64,000 nucleotides of DNA from Climacium dendroides (Eukaryota; Streptophyta; Bryopsida; Hypnales; Climaciaceae): contig OX467083.1 of assembly GCA_950106755.1 (NCBI GenBank), positions 47,816,555 to 47,880,554 of the forward strand. Reading direction: 5' to 3'. Below the pieces are notes generated by a model. The model saw only the letters and a list, made by a program, of their open reading frames with translations, was not told the origin of the DNA and made no database searches. The position numbers were made by a program, and so were the translations under genes. Below, piece by piece: positions 47,206-59,723 of this stretch; the first letter of the stretch is position 1, and the number at the start of each line of letters is the position of its first letter.

Positions 47206-50200
47206 ATGTCGGGGCTTTGCAGCGTGTGCGGCTCCCCGGATTTGTCCGTCGGCGGCGATGGCTTCTCCTACTGCAACGTCTGCGGCTCCCAGTCGCAATT
47301 CTTCCAGGATCAAGCGTTCGATTACGACGATACGCACCTCTACAACGCCCGGAACGTCCGTGAGCGGGGCATCGCACGCAAGGAGTCGCAGCTGGCGACG
47401 CAGCAAACACTCGCCACGCAGGCTTCGCAATTGGCGACGCAGGAGGATCTCGCCTACTTCGAAGCCTCGCAGTTTCAATCGCAGTACCAGTCGCAATTTG
47501 GGGATGACTTGATGCCGTTCTCCCAGAATCCCTCCCAGCCGATCACTGCTCCATCCGAGTTAGGGTTGTCGGAATCCGAGAGGCTGGCGGTCCGGGTGCG
47601 GAAAGTGTATGTGGAGGGCGTGCAGGTGCTCGTGCAGATGCAATGCGAGGCGTTGGTGCAGAGGTTCGGGGTGACGCCGCTGGTGTGTGGCATTCTCGGG
47701 CCCGTGTGGATGAAGTTTGTGAGCAGCACCTGCGTGTATGAGGATGGGTGGGCGGACGAGGCCTTGCTTGTGGCCGAAGCGCACCACGAGAAGTCGGACA
47801 AGGAAGATAGCGATGAAGAGGAAGAGGATAGCCTTACAGGTATGACCTTCCTTTTCTATGCTGTTGTACTTGCTCCGGATTTCATGACATCGAAAGGATG
47901 CTAGAGTGATGTTGCTGCAATCGCTCTCCCTGTGAGACTGTGCTCCACTGCGTTAAACCCTAAACCCTGCTCTTGCTTGAACAAGTTTTTCGATTACCTT
48001 CCCCGTTTGGTTTCCTGTTGTTGTGTTAGTGCTACATTTGTTACCCTGAAGCTTCCTAAATGATTTATTTCACCGAATGATTTATTTCACCTCCTATAAA
48101 TATGGGAACTGTGGATTTTTTGGCCATTTAGGCACATCGGAGTTGACCATATTTGATACGACCTATTGAGCGACAATTGTATTTCTCTTTAAACATCGTT
48201 TATGCTGTGAGGTGAAAACACCTAGAATTCTCTGAGTACCCATTCCTGACAAGTAGACTTCTGTTGAAAGTGTCCCCAATTGTGCAATTAAAACGGTTCC
48301 ATAATTGATTGCGATTGGTTGAAATATTGAATTCTGATTCTCTAGATTTTGTTTAAGCTATGTGACAGTTTGATTGGCCTGGGGAGCTTAGTCTTGAAAA
48401 TTCTTAGTAATTACATGTCTTATCCAAAAATTCTAATTTGTTTTTGAAAATTCATTCATGATTTTCAATTGCTAGTACTACAAATATCTTTTTCTTGAAA
48501 AAGGTGCCTGCAAATATGCTGAATTGCTTATTTTGATGGTTTTGGGTTTTTTCACCTTTTAGTGTTATGAATTTTGCATAGTCTTCGTCTGCAATGTCCT
48601 TGTTGTTTTTCTTGTTTTTTTCTTCTTTTTGTGGATGTGAGTTTTTCGTTTGTTGGTGTTTGACAGGGTTGGACCTCGAGAAGGATGAGAAGCCTGTAGT
48701 GCTTCGAAAAGAGGTGAAGCCGAAAAGGAAGAAACGGGTGAGTGGGGAGCCTTGGACCACTTATGGTGAAAGGACTCGCTTTGTATGGCTTCGGAGTTTG
48801 AAAGCCCGAATCCCTCTTCGCGCTTCCCTTGCAATCACGTACCTTGTATGCCACTTGGCTCGAGAGCCAGTTCTGCCAACGGACATCATAAACTGGGCAT
48901 TTGAAGGAACTCTTCCGTACTTGAGTGCATATACCGAAATTGAGAAGCGGTCTAATTGGGGCACTCAGCTGCAATTGTTCAAGGCTAGCAAGATCTTTAA
49001 GCCTCAAAGAATGACAAATGCTCGAGTGGTGGAGTATCTAGCTAGTGTAATTGGAGATCGAATTGACTTGGAATTGCCTCCAATCAATTTTCATGCTATC
49101 GCCAGGCGGTTCTTGAGAGAGCTTGATCTTCCTGTTGAGCGTTTAGCACCTTATGTGTGTAGGTTGTATGAGTGGTTTCCTAGTTCAGGATTGTGGCTTA
49201 CCAGTCAAGTTAGTAAATTTCCCACTCGCGTGTACGTTATGGCAATGTTAGTAGTGGTCTTCAAGATTCTCTATAAATTGGATGGTAGGCACAGATTGCC
49301 TCGTAAGGATTATGATGCCGTCAGTGGAGTTGAGTTAGCTATGGAAACGTTGAGGGTGCAAGAGAACGAGCAGTGGAATTCGGAGGAGTTTGTGGCCAAG
49401 ATAAAGATCATATTGAAGGATGATGCCGACCAAGTTGGTGATTTTCCATATCATTTATCTTTACTTGCTGAATTTTGAGATTTCTATTCTGTTGTTGTTT
49501 TCCAAGAAACGAATATTTTTCTTTAGATCATGATTTCAAATTTCCGGTCATTCTGTTCCATGAGAGTTTCTTCAAACGGATTAAGCTACTTTGGCAGCAT
49601 GGGTAGGGAATACGTGTTTTGTCAAAAGCAGTGAAACTCTAGTTGATTTCTAATACGTGATTTGCAACAGATGATCAGGAGCAACTTACAGAATATTTGA
49701 GGTACTGTCGGGAAACCATTTTCGCGAATGAAGGCATGTCGAATGACGAAGACCTCCGTGACCACTTTTGGGATCTTTATGAGCAGTCTGCTGAGCAGGT
49801 GTCAGACTCTGGCTATAATTCTTTCTGCATCTGCTGAAATGATCAGTAAATGGTCATGTTGAATTTTGCTAGGCATCTTCAAAGATGTCTCAGCTTATTA
49901 CATTTTCGTAAAAGAAACTTTCTGAGCATTCAAAGCTGCAAAGCAGGTGACGATGCTGCATAGATTTCTCCGTTTCTGTGTGTAGAAGCCCTGCGCTAGA
50001 GCCTCGGCAGTGATTTTCCCGGAAAACTGACAGCTTTCCTGTTTCTTTTTATTTTCTACAGGGGGCCCTGAGAGGAACCATACCTAAAGAATCAGAAAAC
50101 GTTGAGTCGGATTTTGACAGAAATGAATTACTGCTCCTAGGTCCTGAAGAAAATACACGTCAGAAACAAACGAAGACTGGTAAAAAATCCAAAAAAACAT

Positions 50201-50538
50201 TGTCAAAGTTACGGACAGATCCATTACTGCGAGGAATGGAGGATCTGGGTTTCTTTCTCCTTGACCCTCCCAATGATGTGCCAGAGGAGCATGAGTATTG
50301 GACTTACATTATTACTAGGGACGATGTACGGCCTGTTCATGAAGACTATCTCTTTGTCTTAAGAGCCTGTGCAAAAATCATAGACGTTGACCCTCGTGTA
50401 GTGCACCTTGCAATTTTGAACGTGGAGAAGGGTATCATTGAAGCAGAAAAGAAAGTTTTGAAGTTCTTGGCCCTGCAGAAAGGTATATCATCAGGTGATG
50501 TTGCGGGTGTTTCGGAACAAATGGAGGAGGTTGACTGA
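47206..50538 (+). CDS. TAF1B: TAF1B/Rrn7-like RNA polymerase I initiation factor (MEE12 type)
   Basis: Four exons: 47206-47839, 48667-49437, 49671-49798 and 50062-50538, with phases 1, 1 and 0; 669 aa. It begins with a zinc ribbon, C5-x2-C8 and C23-x2-C26. A serine/glutamine-rich segment follows, with 12 SQ or TQ pairs between residues 28 and 111, then a TFIIB-like region from about 120 (LAVRVRKVYVEGVQVLVQMQ, LVCGILGPVW). An acidic stretch covers about 197-209 and a basic KPKRKKR segment comes early in exon 2. The cyclin-like fold follows (RIPLRASLAITYLVCHLARE, DIINWAFEGTLPYLSAY, FLRELDLPVERLAPYVCRLY). The family recruits Pol I to rDNA promoters in the nucleolus. The Arabidopsis homologue is named for a maternal-effect embryo-arrest phenotype. 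The ATG directly precedes the zinc ribbon. Nothing appears truncated. Intron 1 contains two telomere-type AAACCCT repeats near 47955. Confidence 0.93.
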
Positions 50539-51420
50539 CAATCCCGACGTTGCATTACCTGCGTATTTCATTGCCAGGAGAGATCTGATCGAACCTGGCG
50601 GAGGGTATCAGACAATTTGCTTGAAAAGGATGGTGAATACCAAAGGATGTCCAACCTCAATACTAATTCAAAATGGTTTGCAGCTTGAGGCTCATAAGGT
50701 GTAAGGTTGAAGAGGCAAGTACTTGTGGTCGGAACACCGTCCCGGGAGTGCAAATGTCACATCCAGGATACTAATGTTGGCGAACCTAAGGTGGCGTCCA
50801 CATGCCTAAGTACGGAGTATCAGGTTTTCTTCAGGTTTTACGTTCCTGTTATGGTAATAGTTTTCCGCTTATGAGGCCACAAGGAATTCTTAAGAAATGC
50901 ATACAGTAGAGGAAGTCTGTACTTTCTGTTTTTTGCAGGTGACTGCTTGTCAAGTGGGGCCTTACATATTTGTGTTTGTGACATATTCTCTCCAGGTTGA
51001 ATGCAAAATGTATTGTTACCTTACTGTCCAACAATGAGGACCTATCCGGAAGAATCGTACATACATGAGATGGTTCCTCAACAAGTTAGCTGCTTTGAGA
51101 ACATTTTCATTCTGGAGATAATTGAAACCAGATGGTATCACTTTGGGTCAGGGTCATATCGGAACTGGATCTTGGAGCAGGGTTATGTCGTGGATATTCA
51201 AGAACTTCATCTGGCCTTGCAATACTTTCAAGATTTCGAAGGAAGCTTTTAATTTGAAGGATGATATGAAGTTGGAAGGTATGAATAACACTTTAGAAAT
51301 GCTCAAAATTACACCAAGAACTACCTTGCCATCAAATTTTGTATGTGGTCTTGAAACCGGTCGTCAACCCTTGTTCTCATGCCAAAAGGTCCCTCGCGAG
51401 CTTTAGAATTAGAGGTTTGC
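50539..51420 (+). other. 3' UTR / downstream unique sequence of TAF1B
   Basis: Non-repetitive DNA with gene-like composition follows the TAF1B stop codon and gives way to AT-rich repeat DNA by about 51690. Its short open frames have no recognisable features, so it is most simply the 3' UTR plus terminator region. Confidence 0.35.
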
Positions 51421-51689
51421 GAGATTTTGTAGTTACTTTCCCTGGTGGACACTAGATTTGCAGACTTGTGAAACGTGCACTAAACCCAATTGCAACCCGT
51501 ATGTCAGGACCCAATTTCGAAATGCATCCTAATGTACTGAAAAGTGAAAGTGTACAACTGTTGGCACTATGACAACTCATTTTGCAATTCAGGTTGAAAG
51601 GGTTGAATAGCCCCAATTTTATGACTTCAATGAACACCACTGTGTGGTTTCTACATCAGGGAAAAGGTTTATTCATCATTTCACATTCT

Positions 51690-53358
51690 TAACCCCTAAA
51701 TGATGGACCTATGACCATTGATTTCAAGCCTCACTGCCCATTGCTCAATTTGCTGCCATTTTGCAACTACATATGAACAAAAAAATTTATATTTATTTTT
51801 CATAGATGAAATAACATGTCTCACTATTATGGTGTGAACTCAATCTCCGTGTCATTCTATAATTAGAATATAGGAGACATTGAAAATACATCCAAAGTTC
51901 AAATTGCAATAAAATATTCAATATTACAAATTTTTTTTAAATTCCAATTGGAGTAGAAACTAGAGCATATGATCTTCATTTTGTTAGTTGGTCTCAAACT
52001 CAAAAAATATCATTTTTGTGGAAAAATTTCAGATTCAGAGCAAGTAGCAACAACTTCCCAAAATACACAAACAACCATATTTAGTGATCTGTTTTTTTTA
52101 TTAACTTCTCAATTACATGAAAACAAACACTAGAAAGACTACAAACTCAATTGGCCACTCTTTGTAACTCAACATGAAAGGTCAACATGAAAAAAATGGA
52201 TGAAAAAATACATCCAATCTCTTTCTTGGTTCATCCCAAAGCCATTCAAACGCCACAAAATGGCCTCGTCGTTTCTGGGTTAAAGGATGCTTTTGGGTTA
52301 CCATTGCTACTTGTGTAGGGGTTTCAAATAGTTACATTAGAATTCAAATGAATGAGAATGTCCCTCCCCTTGGGACAACAATGGAAAGCTCTATGTTTTG
52401 ACTTCCTCCTATAATGAATATTTTTTTTCACAAATAAGTTCCCTTATCCCTCAATGCCCCAAGGGACCAAAAGTGTCCTCTCATAATTTGGAAGTCCAAT
52501 TTGAAGGATTGTAACTTTTGCATCCAATGTCTAAATTTAATCAAACTTACTAGAAAATTTGTGTTCTCTCTTCTAGTTTGTGTAGTAAAGTTCACATGTT
52601 CATTTTTGAGTTTACCAAACTCCATTTTGATGGCTAAGATTGAAGGCAAGGATTTGTATTTCCTTCATCCAATGTTTCTTTTCAATAAAATTTATTGGGT
52701 TATGTTCCCCTTTTAAGTCTAGTTATTGCGGTGAAATTTTCATGTCAATCCAAATTGTTTTGAATCTTTGGGAGCAATTCAAAGTTCAAAATCCAAACAT
52801 TTTTGGATTATGATCATCATACAATGTCCATTTTCAATAAATGTTTTTAGAAAGTTGCACATATTGGTTTAGTTTGTGTGGTTAAAATTTCATTTCAATC
52901 CAAGAAGTTATAAGTGACCAAGAATCACTTTAGTACAAGTTTTAACCATAGATGTGTTTTTTGCAACTCTTTTTGATATTACAAAGCCATTCTGCAAATG
53001 CAATGAGTCAATTGAATGGTATTTTCTTTCACCAATTGCTTTGGGTGTGTTGCTTTAGAAGCGCTTTATTGTTTAAAGTTTTTTTAATTTGACGGTGAGT
53101 TTAGAAATCAAATTTTACCTCCTAAAATATGTTGCTAGCTAGGAATATTTCAACATCCTTTTTCAACATTGAAACATTATAATCATGCAATCTATATGGC
53201 CAATTGACTCCAAATTCGATTCACATCATCTATAACACATACACTACAAGAGTGTACGGTTGAGATTTCTATACTTAAAATGACATTTAGACCTATAAAA
53301 CTTCAAAAGCAACGATATTTTCACCCACCCAAAAACTTTGGGCCTTTCTTTAGGGGTT
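51690..53358. mobile_element. Possible long element bounded by TTAACCCCTAAA-type ends
   Basis: TTAACCCCTAAATG at the left and TTTAGGGGTTAAAT at the right face each other 1.67 kb apart in AT-rich DNA without coding features. They may belong to one element or to two fragments. Confidence 0.3.
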
Positions 53359-53947
53359 AAATATATATATAAAAAATTCTCTGATTTGCCATTCTTTTAC
53401 AAAAAATATTTGTGAATTTGATCAATCTAATTAAATATGTGCAATGACCAAAGGGACAACAACAATTATTTGCCATATACATTTAGCCTAGTGATGTTTA
53501 CAAAACACTTGCTAATGAATGGCCAACCAAGTGTTTGAATTGGAAGAGATTCGTTGCTAAAACCAGGTTGCCAAAAACAACTTTCAACCACCACCACCGA
53601 AGGCAGATTCACCACCACCAGAAAAAGAATACTCCCTTTGTCTCAAAATAAATCCATGGTACTCAGACTACGGATGTAGTGCTGCAGCATAATAGGTGAT
53701 TTTTGTTTTGTTTGGAGATATGTATTTTGTAGGATTCTGAAACTCATGTTGGAGAGTCTGGTAATTAACTTCATCGACCCTGTTTGCTCAGTTTCAGTTC
53801 CAGTATTGAAGAATCTAGTTAAGCATGCTTCAATGCTTTTATGTACAAGCCGACTTGTGTGTTGAATAGAACTACCTCATTTTTAATTCGTCTGTGAGGG
53901 GAAGATGGGGTCATAGAAAATTAGGTCGAAAATTGTCATTCAAAGTA

Positions 53948-54357
53948 CTCCCTCCGTCCCAAAATGATCTTCTTGTTTAACAAAATGTTCTAGATTAAGG
54001 TCAAAAATCAATATTTTCCAATTTCGTTTTGATGTGTTAATAAAGTACAATGTTCTCTTATCATCCTCCAAATTTAAGCTTTTAATTCATTTTCAAATTA
54101 AAGTTGTAGAGCTTTGAAATGTGATTTTTTTGTGCCATTTTGAAGGAGCACCGATAGCCATTGAATTCTACAATTCCCATGCTATCTGTTGTAACCTTCT
54201 ACCTTCCCACACTGTTTCTTCAGTGGCATCAACCACATTCAACCGTTCAATTTCCATGACATTCAGTCTAAACATTTTAGCCTAGCTAAATTACCTTCCC
54301 CAACCATGATGACCTCTCCAAAAGTCTAATCGGAAGATCATTTTGGGACGGAGGAAA
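53948..54357. mobile_element. Stowaway-type MITE (410 bp) with TA target duplication
   Basis: Left end CTCCCTCCGTCCCAAAATGA; right end, inverted, TCATTTTGGGACGGAGG. Both sides are flanked by TA. The terminus matches the plant Stowaway consensus. No coding capacity. A further degenerate terminus (CTCCCTTTGTCTCAAAATA) lies near 53633. Confidence 0.85.
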
Positions 54358-54706
54358 TACTACTTTATGTAATTGAAGGAAGAAACTCCGTCATTCCCTC
54401 AATTTCAGATTGATTCCGTGAACTTCACCAACCTATCACTTCAAGGTCTCCCAACTAGAACAGCGAAATCATGTTTGGAAGCTTTGAATGGTAGTTGATT
54501 GACCTTTGGTGCTCCTGTCCATTCTTATACGGAGTAGTGCTATTGAGGATCCTATTGTTACAGTACATGGCAACATCATTCAAACATCTTTCTGATGCAA
54601 AAAAGAAGCCTTGTCTACTCACCACTACCAATAGTGTGAAGTAGACCACTGCTTGATGAAATTGGTTTGTGAAAAATGGAAGTTGAATTCAATGTAAGCT
54701 CTGTAA

Positions 54707-54856
54707 CTTAAGGCAAGAAGAATACCATAAATTGTGTCAATACCATAAATGGTTTCAAAGTACCTACTCTTGTCATCTACGTCTTGAAATGACAAGAACA
54801 TGTGAATTGAAACCGTTTATGGTACCATCACGATTTATGGTATTTCTACCTTAAGT
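54707..54856. mobile_element. Foldback/MITE-like palindrome of 150 bp
   Basis: CTTAAGGCAAGAAGAATACC at the left is imperfectly mirrored at the right by GGTATTTCTACCTTAAG. The inner arms CATAAATGGTTTCAA and TTGAAACCGTTTATG extend the stem to about 60 nt. Confidence 0.65.
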
Positions 54857-55517
54857 ACGCATTCATACAAATTGAACTTAGCATACCAACAAATGAATTG
54901 AAAGGTGAATTTTTTATTTTTTAAAGGTCCATACTAGTCTACGGTTCTGGTAGTACACTAATTGTGTGTCTCTTGGCATATTGGTGTGTACAGTGGGGTA
55001 TAGTTCATTTACGAATTTTTTGGAATCCTCTTGAGGTTAGGAGAACTTTAGGAGGCCTATGTGTGCTCAAAAATGAACAAATTTTGAAGTTTGAATTGCA
55101 TTAGAATCACACTGAAGTCTACTTTATCATCATTACAAACACGCATATATAATTGGAAATCGTACAAAGAATTTGATGTTTTCTATACACTATGTACTAT
55201 CTAATGTTGCCAACATTTGTGAAAATTACAACTTGTATTCAATGGTACATAGAAGAAATGAACCTTCAAAATTGCTTAAGAGACACTTGTTCCCATACCA
55301 CTTGAATTGCTTGTATGATTTCTTGCTTGTTCTTCATCCAAACACAAAATAATTTTGACTATCCTCCAAAGGTTCTTTAGGAAATGGTAGATGGAGTATG
55401 AAAGAAATTCAAATTGTTGTATAATTCAAATTATTCATTATTCACCTATTATGAAGTTGAAATGCACTTCATTACAATTCCAACGCAATTTGCAGCTTCA
55501 AAATCAAATCATTTTTG

Positions 55518-55628
55518 AGCATGCTAGAGCTTTTTAAAGTTGTTGAACTTTTCAAGCATGCTAAAGCTTTCTAAAGTTGTTGAACTTTCTAAGCATACTA
55601 GAGCTTTCTAAAGTTATTGAACTTTTTG
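55518..55628 (+). repeat. 37-bp tandem repeat, three copies
   Basis: Units starting at 55518, 55555 and 55592: AGCATGCTAGAGCTTTYTAA then AGTTGTTGAACTTTYTA. Confidence 0.85.
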
Positions 55629-55689
55629 GCAACAGCTGACTGAAAAATTCATAATTAAACTGTACCCCAATGTACTATACACTATTTAT

Positions 55690-55772
55690 ACATGTTGCTT
55701 TTTTGTAGCCTTCAACAATGTACAAACAGTGTACATTTGAGGAGGTAGGCAATTTTAGAGTCCTATGCCATT
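55690..55772. mobile_element. Short TIR element (GCTCTAAAATTG family), 5'-truncated copy
   Basis: Only the right part is clear: TACATTTGAGGAGGTAGGCA followed by ATTTTAGAGTCC, with the upstream GTAGCCTTCAACAATGTACA shared with the copy at 6026. Confidence 0.5.
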
Positions 55773-55830
55773 TCAACTTTAAATTTCATAACTACCAATA
55801 TCTCCAAAATCTAGTGTATTTGAGGCTCAT

Positions 55831-55918
55831 TTCCAAGAGCCCTCTAACACTACAGAGAGTCAAGATTACAATGGTTTCCAAGAGCCCTCTAACACTACAG
55901 AGAGTCAAGATTACAATG
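55831..55918 (+). repeat. 45-bp direct duplication
   Basis: TTCCAAGAGCCCTCTAACAC and the following 25 nt occur twice in perfect tandem (55831 and 55876). Confidence 0.9.
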
Positions 55919-56199
55919 AACCCCTTGTACAAAAACTTGAATAGAAAAATCATAATCAATCATTTTCAAAATCAGATTTTCAATGCTAAAACTAGACTTA
56001 AAAAACATTTTTCAAAAATATCATACTACTAAAAATAGCAACTTGTCATATTGTATTTAACTTCGAAGTATTGTCAAACACCAAAATTTGGTGCCTCGGG
56101 GTATTTAGGGGTTAAATCTCCCTTGTCCACAAATCTTGAAAAATTTTCTAGACGTTAAATCCAACTCCTACGCTAATGGTGGTAAACATTTCAACCTTA

Positions 56200-57889
56200 A
56201 GTTGGTCCTTCAGGGCCAGGGAGAACTGACCCACTGACGGGGCAATGAGGGAGTCAGTTCACCCTGGCCGTCCTTCAGTTGTAAAGCAATCACCCTGAAT
56301 TACTACATTTCACAATGCACTTAAAATAACACCAACAAAGCCGGGACAAATTTCCTCATAGGCTCTCTACTACCCTACCCAAGAGCGGGATTCAGTTGCT
56401 CAAAAAGCAGACCATGAGTCGAGAATTCATTTCACACCTTGAAGGACCCACAAAGCTAATTACACCTGATCCAGACAATCTGTGAACGTTATAAGGATTC
56501 AAGGCTGTGTAGTGGACGACCTAAAAGGGACATAAGTTCTGATGTTAATAGCGTGCATTCTCAAATTCAATATGTGATCATCAAAGATGATCCTGATGTC
56601 CATTCAAGACGCCTGTTTGGATTAGGTGTAGTTAAATTATTAAGGTCTGTCCTTCACATTATACAAGACCAACATCTAGCAGTTACCCCACAAGATCACA
56701 ACTAACATCAGAACTTCCAAGATGTCAGAAGAGAACACAGAACGCCAGAAGCATCAGGCATGTTACTAGAAACGAAATCAGACAATCTTACAACTAAAGA
56801 ACAAGACAACCAACAAATAAACATGTGGTGACAAAATCTGGCTAAATTGAGGTTACACGCTCCCGAGTAAATAAAACAAATGAGTATTCAAGTATCAAGT
56901 ATCAAGTATACAAAATTGTTGAGTATCAACTACAAGTAAGGTCCAAACTAACATTGGTCACAACAAGCAACTCAAAGTCACCGAGTAATGAAATCGACAT
57001 TCAAATACGGTATTGCAAAGTCAATACCAATATTGCATAGTCGTACCAGGTAACTAAGAGAAATTCAAATGATTCTTAAAAACCGAGTGAGCAAGAGCAC
57101 GCCAAAAATAGAAATTATCTCCACTTAAAGCTACAAACGCCCTCTTCGAAAACCCCACGAAGCTCCTTGCTAGAAATCGAAGTCGAATGATCTAAAATAA
57201 CGGAAAAAAATGAACTCAGGTTACAAAAAGATCAAAAGCAGCTTATAGCACCCACCAGTACACTATTCTCGTAAACTTCGTAACCATTGCCACTACCCGG
57301 CTAACAGCTATTCAAAGCAGAAACCATTCAGATGCCATCAGAATCCGAGGAATCCAAATAATAACCACTCTAATATTCATTTCACTCCTAACTCTCACAG
57401 AAATGTGGGTTTCCATAAACCATTGAAAAATATGACATTGAATGTACCTATACTATGTGGCGAGGTATCAATTGTACCTTCTCAAACCTGCCCCAACTAC
57501 TCCGAACCGGCTGCAATTCCAACAGCGCTCTCTTTCACACTGGAAACAGAACAATACAAGAAAATATAAGCAGCCTACCATCCAAATATAACCTAAAAAA
57601 ATTAAAAAGCTCTACTTTATCAATACCACTTCACCAATACACATAAATTGCTTGCACTCTCAAGCAAGAAATGCGACAACAAAGACGAAAATCAAAATCA
57701 CAACCACGTTCAACAAAAGACCAATAACGGAGAGAAACAAAATAAAACATCACAAAACAGGATTCAATAGGCCATTAACAAAGGAAACAGAAAAAAAATC
57801 GTCACCAAACCAATGAAAACAATATTTCCAATCTCACAGTCAAACTCAACCACTTCAGCAACGAAAGACAAAAGCACGAGCGCTAACAA
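56200..57889 (-). other. 3' flank of eIF4B copy 2
   Basis: GC-balanced, mostly unique sequence downstream (minus-strand sense) of copy 2. Nothing here matches the 3' flank of copy 1. A possible acceptor near 57195 (TTATTTTAG in minus-strand reading) could serve a short last exon, but no homology supports it. The short open frame at 57455-57646 is not recognisable. Confidence 0.3.
56213..56275. mobile_element. Short palindrome related to the 4188-4492 element
   Basis: CCAGGGAGAACTGACCC faces GGGAGTCAGTTCACCCTGG around a GGGGCAATGAGGG core. The ends resemble those of the element at 4188-4420, so this may be a solo or internally deleted copy. Confidence 0.45.
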
Positions 57890-59723
57890 CTACCTCTCTT
57901 CTGCCAGCCGCCGCTCGAGATCCACGTTCAGTGTCTGCAAGTCCTTGCCCCTTGCCTCAACCACATTCATGTCACGAGGCCGCGCCTCACCGAAAGGACT
58001 CGGCCTCGATCGGGGAACTTCCGGAGTCCCAGGTCTGCTCGACACCCCTCCGGGAGTCCCCGGACGGCTACCCGGCCGCGTGGAATGGCTGCTACCCGGT
58101 CGGTTCGAGTGGCTGCTCCCGGGCCTTACGAACCTCTCACGCGGAACCTCCAAATCCGCATCGATCTTGCGGTAGTCCTGCCCCTTCTCCGCCAGAATCT
58201 CCTCACGAGGACGAGCCGCACCGAAAGGGTTCAAACGCGCCTTCGGTCTCTGAGCAGGCGACGACGACTGCTCCACCTCCGCTGGTGCTCCTTCCTTCGA
58301 CCCATTCACCTCACCTGCAGACCCCGGTCGAGGCGGACTGTCCACAGGCACAGTGCGAGGAGCAAGCTTCAAACGCGGCCTCTCAGACACGCGGGGAGCC
58401 TCAGAATCACGGGACAAAGGCTCCTTACGCGACCAACGATCGGCATCGGCGCCTGCCTCCCTGTAAGACGAGTCGAATCCACCGCTCAAGCCTCGGCTCG
58501 CAGGAGCCACGCTCGGCACGAACTTCTTGCCCTTGCCCCAGTTGTCCACCTCGTCAGCTCGAGAAGGCATGTCACGATCCCCACGAGGATGGTCGTCGAA
58601 TCCGCCCATGCTCACTCGACGCTCCTCATACCTGACAATCCAACAACACGATCAGCTACTCGGTCAAAATTCAAAAAAAAAGATGCCCTCACACTGCTAG
58701 ACCCTCGCTTCTTCTCCCCCTGCCGCGAATTCGCACTCTGGTACTTCTCACGCTCCAAACCCTAACACCATCTACGCAATTCGGTACCTCATGCCATCCA
58801 TTCTCACCATCCCACCGATAAATCGCACTCACAGTTCACTCACTCTTTCACGCCATCCGCATTCGAATCTCCTCCAAACAGATGGACCACATTCGCTCAC
58901 ATACCCAAACTCTCGCCGGGCCTGCCCCCTCTCCCACACAAACCACACAAACCCTAACATCCACTCTTTGCACATTCGCATACCTCCCGGACGACCTGCG
59001 ATCGTTGTAACCCTCCGCCGGAGCAGCGGGAACGAACTTCTTCGTCGATCCCCAGTTGTCCACCTCGTCCGCGCGGGACGGCAAGTCCCGGTCGCTCACG
59101 CGACCCCCGCGGCCGCGATCCTCCTCATAGCCTCCCCGGTCGGCCCCGCGCTCGCTCGGCAGCGAAGGCACGAACTTCTTCGTGGCGCCCCACTTGTCGT
59201 CGGAGTCCGCGCGCGACGGCCCCTCGTCTCGCTCGCGGCTGCGGTCGCGGCCGAAGCCCCCGCGCTCTTCACGGTCCCCGCCATAGCCCCCTCCGAAGCC
59301 GCCCCCGCGGCGCTCCTCGCGCTCGCCGCCGCGGTCGTTGGCTCCCCCGCGGAAGCCCCCGTAGTCCTTGAAACCGCCCCCGAGCCCTCCGGCTGGCGCG
59401 TCCTCCTCCGAGCGCTCGCGGGGGCCCGTGGGCAGACTCAGCATCTCCTCTGTCGTGAGTTTCGTGCTGTCGGTGTAGGAGCTTCGCTGCTTCCCACCGG
59501 GGCCGACGTACTTGCCCACCATGAGCTCGCTGAGCGACACCGTGACGCCCTTGTTCTTCTTCTTGCTGGGCTTGCTGCTCAGCGAGTCGCCCAGTGAGGG
59601 GAACGCCTCCTCCTTGACACTGCCTGGCGCCTTGTACGTCTGCGCCTCGCGCTCCTTGGCTTCCTGGTCTGCGAGCTCGGCTTCCTGCGCCCACGCGCCC
59701 GCTCCGCTCCACGCCCGAGCCAT
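57890..59723 (-). CDS. EIF4B: Plant eIF4B, copy 2 (inverted duplicate)
   Basis: Two exons on the minus strand, 59723-58984 and 58631-57890, with a phase-2 GT-AG intron at the same place as in copy 1; 493 aa. All eIF4B hallmarks are present: the GAWAQEAELADQ N-terminus, EEAFPSLG, the Gly/Arg tract, three SRAD..D.WG..KKFVP blocks, and the NPFGAARPRE and SPFGEARPRD blocks. Relative to copy 1, changes cluster in the first ~105 residues (G3R, R6S, T27A, an RS to LSS change near residue 48, M to V, T to M, D to E). The rest differs by one lost glutamine and very few bases. It therefore looks functional. The 5' leader has AAACCCTAAA (plus-strand reading, 59751-59760), which copy 1 lacks. Downstream sequence is unrelated to that of copy 1 from seven bases after the splice-like AG. 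Confidence 0.93.

Noticed and set aside
57890..59723. eIF4B copy 2 as a processed pseudogene
   Set aside because: The intron is retained at the same position, the frame is intact and all conserved blocks are present.
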